DNA from: Caryophanales bacterium UBA3620
Lineage (GTDB): Bacteria; Bacillota_I; Bacilli_A; RF39; UBA660
NCBI GenBank assembly: GCA_002375205.1
Contig: DFLL01000021.1
Location: 1-31,326 of the forward strand
DNA: 31,326 nt
Direction of reading: 5' to 3'
Every line of letters starts with the position of its first letter. The stretch's first letter is position 1. Below the pieces are notes generated by a model that saw only the letters and a program-made list of their open reading frames with translations, searched no databases and was not told where the DNA came from. Both the position numbers and the translations under genes were made by a program. This document shows positions 23,186-30,973 of the stretch, in pieces.

Positions 23186-23272
23186 AAAAAAAGCGAGCCC
23201 TCTCGGGCTCTTCAGGGGGTTTTGGTTATAACACCCACATAAATCGTGGAGTGTTTGTCATATCTCTATGAC
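23186..23272 (-). ncRNA. Structured leader RNA with terminator upstream of fic
   Basis: A predicted 87-nt RNA with start near 23272. Hairpin A: GTCATA-GAGA-TATGAC (23272-23257), perfect with a GNRA-type loop. Hairpin B: AACACTCCAC / GTGGGTGTT (23255-23230), nine pairs and one bulged T. Single-stranded ATAACCAAAA, then CCCCCTGAAG. Hairpin C: GAGCCC-GAGA-GGGCTC (23210-23195) and U7 (23192-23186), a strong intrinsic terminator. The fic start is ~25 nt beyond, so fic can only be read by passing the terminator. This is the promoter-RNA-terminator-gene order of RNA-antitoxin loci or of attenuated leaders. No known RNA family recognised. Confidence 0.65.
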
Positions 23273-23278
23273 AATATT

Positions 23279-23307
23279 ATCATAATATAATTTTATGTAA
23301 AATGCAA
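23279..23307 (-). promoter_or_regulatory. Promoter of the fic leader RNA
   Basis: Minus strand: TTGCAT (23307-23302), exact 17-bp spacer, TATGAT (23284-23279). The predicted start falls on the first base of hairpin A. Confidence 0.7.
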
Positions 23308-23348
23308 TAGGTTTTAACAAAATTTTACAATTATTTTACACTTTACAT

Positions 23349-25355
23349 TTAATCTAAGTTTTCTATTCTTTTTAGTTCTTTAAAATAAGGTTCATACTCC
23401 GGATTTGTGTCAAAAGTTAATAATGTTCCAATAAACTCTTTAGCATCATCTCTAGCTCTTTCCATCATCTTAAAGTCTTTCTTAATATTAGCCATTTTAA
23501 GTTCAAGTTCACCAGACTGCATTGTACCAAATAAATCTCCTTCGCCTCGCTCTTTAAAATCATATTCACTTACTTCAAATCCATCATTAGTGCTTTCCAT
23601 AAACTTTAATCTTTCATAATAGTTTTCCGCAATTAGGATACAATAACTTTGTATATTACCTCTACCAACTCTACCTCTTAATTGATGAAGAGTAGATAAG
23701 CCAAACATATTAGCATCAAATACCACTATCATAGAGGCATTAGGTACATTTACTCCTACTTCAATAACCGTAGTACTAATTAAGATATTAATCTTATTAT
23801 TTTCAAAATCATTCATTATTTTATTTTTTTCTTTAGCATCTAATTTACCATGAATAACGCCTATTTTAGCTATTTTATTAAACGCTTTATTCATCTTATC
23901 TTCTAAATCTATTACGCTTTCTTTATCACTTTCTTCATCATCATCAATCATTGGGGCCACTACATATATTTGATGCTTTTCATCTAACTCTTTTTTCATC
24001 ATTTCAAGTACTTCAGTAATATCTTTTTCTCTTTTAAAATATGTTATTACTTCTTTTCTTCCTACTGGTTTAGTTTTAATTGAAGATATATCAGTATCAC
24101 CATAAATAGTTAAAGCATATGTTCTAGGAATAGGAGTAGCACTCATTGATAAGACATCAGGAGTAACTCCTTTATTTTTAAATATATTCCTTTGATTAAC
24201 TCCAAAACGATGTTGTTCATCAGTTATTACTAAACCTAAATTCTTAAATTTAACTTTATCTTGAATTAAAGACTGCGTACCAATTATTAAATCAATTTCC
24301 CCATTTTGTAATTTAGTATATATATCTTTCTTTTCTTTGGTATTTGTACTAGATGTAAGAAGAGCTATATTAATTTTACATTTATTAAATATCTTTAAAG
24401 CATCTTCATAATGCTGTTTAGCAAGTATTTCAGTCGGAGCCATTAATGCAGATTGATATTTTGATAAATAATTAGCATAAATAGCAATAAAGGCCACAAT
24501 TGTTTTACCACTACCTACATCGCCTTGAAGAAGTCTATTCATTCTTTTATTTGACTCTAAATCAATAATAATTTCATTAACAACTTTATCTTGATCAGTA
24601 GTTAATTTAAAAGGTAATTCACTAATAAAACTATCAATCTTAGATTTATCGATCTTTCTAGTAATAGCATTCGTATCAGTAATTATCTTTTCTCTTAAAT
24701 AATTAACTTTTAACATATACATAAATAATTCTTCATACTTAATTCTTTGTCTAGCTTTTTTTAAACTAGGAATATCCTCGGGTATATGAACATTTTTTAA
24801 AGCTTCTTTTTTGGCCATTAAATTATATTTTTCTTCTAAATATCTAGGTACTAAACTATCTATTTGATAATCTTCCTCTAAAGCACTAGCAATATATTTA
24901 GATAAACTCTTACTAGTTAATCCATTAGTAGTATTATATATTGGTTCTATTTTAGCATCATTAGGAAGTAATCCAAATCTTATATCAGAAGCTACTATTG
25001 TATTTTTTAATTTATGAAATCTTCCTAATATAGTTACTTCTTTACCAGGTTTTAAATCTTGGAATAAATAAACTCTATTATATAGGGTTACATTTAATAT
25101 ATTCTTCTTAGTATTAACCCTAAATATTATTTTCTTTAATGACTTATTAATATAAATAATTGTAGGTTGACCTTCAATTATTCCATCTATTACTATTTTA
25201 TCCTTATCATTTAAAATACTAATGTCACTTCTTTTTAATACATCATATCTAAATGGATAATGCATTATTAATTCTTCACCACTATGAATATCTAATTTTT
25301 CAATTAACTCTTTTGTCTTAGGACCTATTCCCTCAATATTTTCAAGTTCTATCAC
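23349..25355 (-). CDS. recG: ATP-dependent DNA helicase RecG
   Basis: 668 residues, usual size for Bacillota. The N-terminal helix-hairpin region IEGIGPKTKELIEKL (8-22) and the wedge OB domain (~55-125) precede the helicase core: Walker A GDVGSGKT (278-285), MAPTEILAKQH (Ia), DEQH box (378-381), MSATPIPRTYAL (III) and QLRGRVGRG (VI), ending in the RecG C-terminal TRG-like region ERGEGDLFGTMQSG. It remodels stalled replication forks and branched recombination intermediates. It marks the return to core genome after the accessory island and is transcribed alone; 132 bp separate it from ftsZ. Confidence 0.97.
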   Translation of the reverse strand: MIELENIEGIGPKTKELIEKLDIHSGEELIMHYPFRYDVLKRSDISILNDKDKIVIDGIIEGQPTIIYINKSLKKIIFRVNTKKNILNVTLYNRVYLFQDLKPGKEVTILGRFHKLKNTIVASDIRFGLLPNDAKIEPIYNTTNGLTSKSLSKYIASALEEDYQIDSLVPRYLEEKYNLMAKKEALKNVHIPEDIPSLKKARQRIKYEELFMYMLKVNYLREKIITDTNAITRKIDKSKIDSFISELPFKLTTDQDKVVNEIIIDLESNKRMNRLLQGDVGSGKTIVAFIAIYANYLSKYQSALMAPTEILAKQHYEDALKIFNKCKINIALLTSSTNTKEKKDIYTKLQNGEIDLIIGTQSLIQDKVKFKNLGLVITDEQHRFGVNQRNIFKNKGVTPDVLSMSATPIPRTYALTIYGDTDISSIKTKPVGRKEVITYFKREKDITEVLEMMKKELDEKHQIYVVAPMIDDDEESDKESVIDLEDKMNKAFNKIAKIGVIHGKLDAKEKNKIMNDFENNKINILISTTVIEVGVNVPNASMIVVFDANMFGLSTLHQLRGRVGRGNIQSYCILIAENYYERLKFMESTNDGFEVSEYDFKERGEGDLFGTMQSGELELKMANIKKDFKMMERARDDAKEFIGTLLTFDTNPEYEPYFKELKRIENLD

Positions 25356-25440
25356 TTTTTACCACATCCTAGTATAATTATATCAGTTATCTAAAAAAAT
25401 GCAAGAAAGTTTACCATATGTTAATTTGTAATACAAATAG

Positions 25441-25470
25441 AAAAGAAAAAGAGCATATATTAATATGCTC
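25441..25470 (-). terminator. ftsZ terminator
   Basis: GAGCATATTAATATATGCTC hairpin (25470-25451), followed on the minus strand by TTTTTCTTTT. It ends the ftsW-ftsA-ftsZ transcript 18 bp after ftsZ. Confidence 0.8.
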
Positions 25471-25488
25471 ATAATAACAAATTCTAAG

Positions 25489-26568
25489 TTAATAATTATC
25501 TCTATCTCTTAAGAATGGTGGGATATCTAAATCACCATCTAAATCGTCTGTAGAATCTCTAAATAATTCTTCTCTCTTTGTTGAGTTAAAGCTATGATAT
25601 AATGGTTCACTTTGTTCTTCAAAACCAGTTGCTATAACAGTTACTATTACTTCATCATTTAAGTTTTCATTAATAACAGCTCCAAAGATAGTATTAATAT
25701 CAGTATTAGCAGCAGTTCTAATTACTTCAGCAGCCTCTTCTACTTCAAATAAAGTAAGTGAAGAACCTCCAGTAACATTAATAATAGCATCAGTAGCACC
25801 ATTAATTGATGTTTCAAGAAGTGGTGATGATACAGCTTGTTTAGCAGCTTCAACTGCTCTATTTTCTCCAGAGCCAACACCAATACCAATAAGAGCATTG
25901 CCTCTATCTTTCATAACGGCTTTAACATCCGCAAAATCTAGGTTGACAAGTCCTGACACTGCGATTAAATCTGATATAGATTGTACACCTCTATGAAGGA
26001 CATTATCTACTTCTCTAAATGCTTCAAGCATAGGAGTAGATTTATCAATAAGTTCTCTTAATCTATCATTAGGTATTACTATTAAAGTATCAACATGCTT
26101 CTTTAATTCATCAAGTCCAGCAATGGCTTGACTCATTCTTTTCTTTCCTTCAAAGCTAAACGGTTTTGTTACGATACCAACAGTTAAAGCACCCAAATCT
26201 TGAGATATTTCAGCAATTACTGGTGCAGCTCCTGTTCCAGTTCCACCACCCATACCACATGTTACAAATACCATGTCAGCACCTTTAATAGCTTCTTCTA
26301 TTTCACTCTTGGATTCAAGAGCAGCTTCTCTTCCTATTTCAGGGTTTGCTCCAGCTCCAAGTCCATCAGTTAATTCTCTTCCAATTTGTAATTTAACTGG
26401 TGCAAGAGAATTATTTAAAACTTGAAGGTCAGTATTGGCCACAATAAATTCAACACCCTTTAGCCCTGACTCTAACATTCTATTAACAGCGTTACATCCG
26501 CCTCCACCAACTCCAACTACTTTTATTTTTGCTAACTGATCCATTTCTAAACCAAACATATTATTCAT
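25489..26568 (-). CDS. ftsZ: Cell division protein FtsZ
   Basis: 359 residues. GTPase domain: KVVGVGGGGCNAVNRM (16-31), NTDLQVLNNS (45-54), tubulin signature GGGTGTGAAP (107-116), NDRLRELID and the T7 loop NLDFADVKAVMKD. After the C-terminal domain there is a short linker, and the conserved end DLDIPPFLRDRDNY is the peptide bound by FtsA and other partners. It polymerises into the Z-ring that organises septation. The start has AAGGAGG and lies 2 bp after the ftsA stop, so expression is coupled. The linker (~330-345) is short. Confidence 0.98.
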   Translation of the reverse strand: MNNMFGLEMDQLAKIKVVGVGGGGCNAVNRMLESGLKGVEFIVANTDLQVLNNSLAPVKLQIGRELTDGLGAGANPEIGREAALESKSEIEEAIKGADMVFVTCGMGGGTGTGAAPVIAEISQDLGALTVGIVTKPFSFEGKKRMSQAIAGLDELKKHVDTLIVIPNDRLRELIDKSTPMLEAFREVDNVLHRGVQSISDLIAVSGLVNLDFADVKAVMKDRGNALIGIGVGSGENRAVEAAKQAVSSPLLETSINGATDAIINVTGGSSLTLFEVEEAAEVIRTAANTDINTIFGAVINENLNDEVIVTVIATGFEEQSEPLYHSFNSTKREELFRDSTDDLDGDLDIPPFLRDRDNY

Positions 26569-26570
26569 TC

Positions 26571-27815
26571 TTAATCCTCCTTAGTACCAATAAAATTTCC
26601 AAATATTTTGGCTACATTCATTTTGTCCTTCTTATTCTTATTTGGATTGATAAGAATATCTTCATCATCCTTATCAAACATTGAGTACTCTCTGCATCTT
26701 GTTTCCATCTTATTATTAAAATATTTAATCATCCCAAGAGCAGTTGTATACTTACTATTTCTAACCCCAATAGTATCTTCTGTAAATATTATAACATCTT
26801 TCCCTAAAATTTCATAGACTAAATTTTTAAAAGCCTTAATTTCAGTTAAGCCTCCTGTTAATACTATATAAGAAATAGTTTGTTTTGTCAATAACAATAT
26901 TTGCTTTCTTGCTAGTTTTAAGAGTTCAGCTATTCTATCCATTACTATCTCAGTTACTTCTATTTGATTTAATTTAATTGTTTCGCCAGCCGTATTTTTT
27001 ACTTCGTATGTATCATTTAAGGCAATAAATCTTTTATGACTAGAAGCAAACTTTTCTTTAATTGTTCGTGCATCAAACATATTTATATTGAACATATAAG
27101 CTAGATCTTTATCGACATTTAAGCCACCTAATTGAATTGTTTCGGTATTCATGAGTTTTCCTCTATTAAATACTGAAACATTGGTGGTTTCATGTCCTAA
27201 ATTAATAATAGCTCCTATTTTATTATTAATATTTTTATTATCAACTTCGGCATAATCACAAAGCCCTGATATAGTAATATCAACTACATCAATTCCTACT
27301 CCTTCCATAACTGAAAGAACTGAATATATATTCTTTTTAGGGGCTGTAATCATTATTCCTTTAAGTTCTAACTTTTTACCCTTTTCACCTACAGGTTTTT
27401 CTATTACTTTACCATCTAATATAAATGTAAGAGGAACGACAGTAATAAGTTCATATTCTTTATCTATTTTTGAATATACAGAAGATTTTATTAATCTGTT
27501 AATATCGTCTGTCGTAATTTCTTCTTCATCACTAGTAATATTAATTGTACTAGTAACTAACATAAACTTAGAATTATAATCAGGAACATTAACAATGGCC
27601 TTCTTTATCTTTAATCCTAAATCTTTTTCTAATTCTCTAATACCATCTTTAATGGCATTAATTGTTAAATTAGAGTCGACAATTAAACCCTTTCTAATTC
27701 CTTTAGACTTCTCTTCATGATAAGAAAGTACATTAACTTTATTATTAAAGTATTCTCCTACTATAAATTTAATTGTATCAGACCCAATATCAATCGCCGT
27801 GTATATTTTCTTCAC
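26571..27815 (-). CDS. ftsA: Cell division protein FtsA
   Basis: 414 residues, actin-like ATPase. Phosphate-1 site TAIDIGSDTIKFIVGEY (7-23), the 1C/SHS2 domain region (~85-165), phosphate-2 GAIINLGHETTNVSVF (~207-222) and adenosine site IVLTGGLTEIKAF (~324-336). The C-terminal NVAKIFGNFIGTKED contains a short amphipathic helix for membrane binding. It tethers FtsZ filaments to the membrane and recruits later division proteins. It is placed directly upstream of ftsZ in the standard order. Confidence 0.96.
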   Translation of the reverse strand: MKKIYTAIDIGSDTIKFIVGEYFNNKVNVLSYHEEKSKGIRKGLIVDSNLTINAIKDGIRELEKDLGLKIKKAIVNVPDYNSKFMLVTSTINITSDEEEITTDDINRLIKSSVYSKIDKEYELITVVPLTFILDGKVIEKPVGEKGKKLELKGIMITAPKKNIYSVLSVMEGVGIDVVDITISGLCDYAEVDNKNINNKIGAIINLGHETTNVSVFNRGKLMNTETIQLGGLNVDKDLAYMFNINMFDARTIKEKFASSHKRFIALNDTYEVKNTAGETIKLNQIEVTEIVMDRIAELLKLARKQILLLTKQTISYIVLTGGLTEIKAFKNLVYEILGKDVIIFTEDTIGVRNSKYTTALGMIKYFNNKMETRCREYSMFDKDDEDILINPNKNKKDKMNVAKIFGNFIGTKED

Positions 27816-27879
27816 TTTATATCGACTCTCCTAAATACATTTTAATTATATCAAAAATATCGAAAAATGTATATATTTT

Positions 27880-29013
27880 CTATTTAATTTCTTTTTTATA
27901 TGACTCAATACTTACTCTCTGGATAAGTCCCATAGCAATCATCATACATATTGCATAGCTACCGCCATACGATAAAAATGGAAGTGGTACTCCTGTAAGG
28001 GGCATTAGTCCAGTAATACCAAGCAAGTTAATCATAATGTGAATAAGTATGTAGCAAAATAACCCATAAGCAATTAAACTGTTTCGTAGATTATTTGCTC
28101 TTCTGGCAATCTTTATAATTCTAAATAAAATTAATAGATACATTAGTAATATTACTATACCCACAATAAGCCCCCACTCTTCTACAACTATCGCAAAGAT
28201 AAAATCTGTATAAGATTCAGGTAAATATAAATACTTCTGTGTAGAATGTCCAAGGCCTTTACCAGTGATACCGCCATTTTTAAAAGCAATCAAACTATTA
28301 CATAATTGGTAGCCAGATTCTTCTTGATATCTTTCACAGGGATCGATGAAATTAAATCTTTCTAATTGATAACTTTTTAATAATCTAGTACCCGCTGTTA
28401 ATAAAAGTAATACTACAATAGCAATTCCTCCTATGAATATCCTATTAAAAATACTTCTATTTTTTTTATCAATAGGCACAGCATAAAATATCATTAAAGC
28501 AATAAGCATAATAATAATACCAGTACCTAAATCAGGTTCAATTGCAATTAATGCAACAATAATAATAGCAAAAAGTATAGGCTTGATAATAACCCACTGA
28601 TTATCTAGATTTTTTCTATTTTTATCATAATAGACGGCCATATATATGATAAGTATTATCTTGGTAAATTCAGAAGGCTGAATAGTAATAGGACCAATTT
28701 TATACCAAGATGCAGCATTATTTGCCGCATATCCATATACAAGGAGTCCTCCAAGAGATATAATAGCAATTAATAATAACAATTTATCTAATTTTTTGTA
28801 ATTCTTCGTAGGGAATAACACAGTAATAATAAATCCAATGCCACCAACTAATAAAAATATAAGTTGCCTAAAAAAATAATGATAAGGACTATAATTATAT
28901 CTCATATAAGATTCCATAGATGAAGCACTAAATATCATAATTAGTCCAAATATAAATAATACAAGACTGCTTATAAGTAAAGGTTTATCTATTTTACTTA
29001 ATTTCTCTCTCAT
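27880..29013 (-). CDS. ftsW: SEDS-family peptidoglycan glycosyltransferase FtsW
   Basis: 377 residues with about ten membrane helices. It starts LLISSLVLFIFGLIMIFSASS. The SEDS signatures are present: QPSEFTKIILIIYMAVYYDK, AIEPDLGTGIIIML (with the catalytic-loop Asp), the extracellular loop around YQLCNSLIAFKNGGITGKGLGHSTQKYLYLPESYTDFIFAIVVEEWG, and NLLGITGLMPLTGVPLPFLSYGGSYAI. It polymerises lipid II at the septum with a class B PBP. Position beside ftsA-ftsZ favours FtsW over RodA, although the two cannot be separated by motif alone. It is first gene of the division unit; a 64-bp gap separates it from ftsA. Confidence 0.9.
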   Translation of the reverse strand: MREKLSKIDKPLLISSLVLFIFGLIMIFSASSMESYMRYNYSPYHYFFRQLIFLLVGGIGFIITVLFPTKNYKKLDKLLLLIAIISLGGLLVYGYAANNAASWYKIGPITIQPSEFTKIILIIYMAVYYDKNRKNLDNQWVIIKPILFAIIIVALIAIEPDLGTGIIIMLIALMIFYAVPIDKKNRSIFNRIFIGGIAIVVLLLLTAGTRLLKSYQLERFNFIDPCERYQEESGYQLCNSLIAFKNGGITGKGLGHSTQKYLYLPESYTDFIFAIVVEEWGLIVGIVILLMYLLILFRIIKIARRANNLRNSLIAYGLFCYILIHIMINLLGITGLMPLTGVPLPFLSYGGSYAICMMIAMGLIQRVSIESYKKEIK

Positions 29014-29031
29014 ATATCTTACCTCTATATA

Positions 29032-29060
29032 ATAATACCATATATTTATTAATTTTTAAA
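29032..29060 (-). promoter_or_regulatory. Possible promoter of ftsW-ftsA-ftsZ
   Basis: Minus strand: TTTAAA (29060-29055), 17-bp spacer ending TGG (extended -10), TATTAT (29037-29032). The -35 is weak. Confidence 0.45.
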
Positions 29061-29086
29061 TATCTTTTTATTATTTTACATATAAT

Positions 29087-29110
29087 AAAAAGCCTCTATA
29101 TAATATAGAG
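29087..29110 (-). terminator. Terminator of the BspA-like gene
   Basis: CTCTATA-TTA-TATAGAG (29110-29094), GC, then five T on the minus strand, immediately after the stop at 29119. Confidence 0.75.
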
Positions 29111-29118
29111 ACTATATT

Positions 29119-30336
29119 TTAACTACATGTATCATTATTAACAGTTCTAAGCCCTGTCTTATTGCCAACTTTTGTTTTAAACAAATTATATTGTTCACAG
29201 TCCTTTACTATAATCTCAATATCAGATGTGGGTCCATTAAACGTATTAGCATTATTTCCTACTATTCCGTTAAAATTAAATTTTCGCATATCTACTTTTT
29301 TTAATTTATAGCATTGATAAAACATTCTAACAATATTAATTTGCATTGGTGTCTCAAAACTACTTAAATCTAATGTAGTCAAATTTCTACATCCATCAAA
29401 CATGCTTTGCATTGTTGTTACATTTGATGTATCAAAATTAGATAAGTCTAATTCAGTTATTTTGCTGCAATTACAAAACATATCACCCATTGTAGTTACT
29501 TTAGATGTATTTAAATTACTTACATCTAGTTCTTCGACGTTTGAACAGCCGCTAAACAAAAAATTCATATTTGTTGTGTTTGATGTATCAATCATTGATA
29601 AATTAGTAATGTTTGTAACGTTGGTAAGATTACGAAACATTCCTTGCATATTACTAGGGGCTTTAAATTTACCTGTTAAAGAACCTATATATACTTTATA
29701 AAGATTAGTATCTTCATTCAATTCATACCATAATCTTACACTATTATCTAATGATATATTTGTTGTGGTAGCATTGACAGGCATATTAGACAGTGTCGTA
29801 TATTCTATGCTTTCTATGTTTTCTCTTGTAAAGGAATGCGTATAAAAATAGGTTGTGCTACCATCAAAAGAAGAATACATAGTATATGTTCCATCAGTAG
29901 TACTACTTACTAAAGTAGTTCCTGTTGGTACAATAAGATTACCACCATTTTCATAGCCAAGAATTGTAGACAAAGTAACTGTGTCACTATTTTCTGAATA
30001 GTTTTCTATTCTTAATTTTACATATTTATAGTCATTTATATTCATGGTACCACTAGCAGGATCAGTACTATCAGTAAATATCTTAACAGTAGCAGTACCC
30101 TCACTAGTACTATATCCTACTCCATAGTTAACTGTTCCATCAGTTGTATTTTTTATTTGATATATTACATCTTTATAATCATATCTTCCTACTGTAACAG
30201 TGGTATCGCCAGTTAGCGTTATAGCATAACTATCATTAGAAGGTACTGGATCTGTTGCATATGTACTATACAAAAAAATAGATGCTATTGCAATTATTGC
30301 TATAGATATACTTACTATAACCATTTTCTTTTTCAT
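29119..30336 (-). CDS. BspA-like (DUF285) repeat surface protein
   Basis: 405 residues. An N-terminal signal or anchor helix, MVIVSISIAIIAIASIFLY (5-23), precedes an extracellular beta-rich region with many Thr/Asp (DTTVTVGRYDYKDV, ~25-175). Residues ~225-350 hold DUF285/BspA-type repeats of ~23-25 residues: LDVSNLNTSKVTTMGDMFCNCSKITE, then LDLSNFDTSNVTTMQSMFDGC, with Cys at fixed places (M-F-x-x-C). About five units are present. Such proteins are surface-displayed and often bind host or partner proteins in gut and oral bacteria. No LPXTG or other sorting signal is seen; the C-terminus simply ends NNDTCS. It is monocistronic, with its own terminator. Confidence 0.9.
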   Translation of the reverse strand: MKKKMVIVSISIAIIAIASIFLYSTYATDPVPSNDSYAITLTGDTTVTVGRYDYKDVIYQIKNTTDGTVNYGVGYSTSEGTATVKIFTDSTDPASGTMNINDYKYVKLRIENYSENSDTVTLSTILGYENGGNLIVPTGTTLVSSTTDGTYTMYSSFDGSTTYFYTHSFTRENIESIEYTTLSNMPVNATTTNISLDNSVRLWYELNEDTNLYKVYIGSLTGKFKAPSNMQGMFRNLTNVTNITNLSMIDTSNTTNMNFLFSGCSNVEELDVSNLNTSKVTTMGDMFCNCSKITELDLSNFDTSNVTTMQSMFDGCRNLTTLDLSSFETPMQINIVRMFYQCYKLKKVDMRKFNFNGIVGNNANTFNGPTSDIEIIVKDCEQYNLFKTKVGNKTGLRTVNNDTCS

Positions 30337-30428
30337 GAAATACCTCTCTTCGTATTATTCTTTACAATATCAATTGTACTACAAAGATTTTTTTTTAACA
30401 AGTAGTTTTTAAAAAAAGAAAAAGAAGA

Positions 30429-30869
30429 TTATTTATTTTTCTTCTTTAGCTCTACTAAAATCTTTTCTAATAATTCTTCTTCAGAACTTTTACTAGGAAC
30501 TTCTTCTTTTTTCTTTTCTTCTTTTTTCTTAATCTTTGTTAATTTATTAACTCCTTTAACTAACATAAAGATGACAAAAGCAAGAATCAAGAAATAAATA
30601 ACTGCTTGGATAAAACTACCGTAGGCAAGTACTGATGCACCCGCTGCTTGGGCTTCTGCTAGTGTATTATATTTAGTTCCATCTAAAGATATAAACCAGT
30701 TAGTAAAATCTATTCCACCAGTAATTAATGATATTATAGGCATAATTATATCATTTACTAAACTTGTTACAATAGCAGAAAAAGCTCCTCCTATAATAAC
30801 ACCTACTGCTAAATCCATTACATTTCCTCTAGCTATAAATTCTTTGAATTCTGAAGCCATTTTTTTCAT
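30429..30869 (-). CDS. mscL: Large-conductance mechanosensitive channel MscL
   Basis: 146 residues. The start MKKMASEFKEFIARGNVMDLAVGVIIGGAFSAIVTSLVNDIIMP carries the N-terminal amphipathic helix and the first pore helix with the GxIIGGAF motif. The periplasmic loop (~50-72) is followed by TM2 (FIQAVIYFLILAFVIFMLVKGVNKL) and a charged cytoplasmic helix (KKEEKKKEEVPSKSSEEELLEKILVELKKKN). It opens under membrane tension to release osmolytes on hypo-osmotic shock. The start ATG has GGAGG eight bases upstream. It is transcribed alone from the promoter at 30894-30923. Confidence 0.96.
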   Translation of the reverse strand: MKKMASEFKEFIARGNVMDLAVGVIIGGAFSAIVTSLVNDIIMPIISLITGGIDFTNWFISLDGTKYNTLAEAQAAGASVLAYGSFIQAVIYFLILAFVIFMLVKGVNKLTKIKKKEEKKKEEVPSKSSEEELLEKILVELKKKNK

Positions 30870-30893
30870 AATATTTCCTCCTTTACATCTTTT

Positions 30894-30923
30894 ATTATAC
30901 TATATTAATTCTTAAAATGTAAA
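30894..30923 (-). promoter_or_regulatory. mscL promoter
   Basis: Minus strand: TTTACA (30923-30918), 18-bp spacer, TATAAT (30899-30894). Confidence 0.7.
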
Positions 30924-30946
30924 GGGAAAAATAATTGTTTATATTA

Positions 30947-30971
30947 AATAGCAAGGTAAATCCTTGCTATT
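30947..30971 (-). terminator. Hairpin after the Rpn-family gene
   Basis: Perfect 10-bp stem AATAGCAAGG / CCTTGCTATT with a 5-nt loop, directly after the stop at 30974. The T-tract is short, so termination may be partial. Confidence 0.55.
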
Positions 30972-30973
30972 TA

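Noticed and set aside
29119..30336. BspA repeats as a leucine-rich effector system linked to defence
   Set aside because: The N-terminal signal helix and the DUF285 pattern are those of common surface proteins of gut bacteria; the neighbours are ordinary genes.
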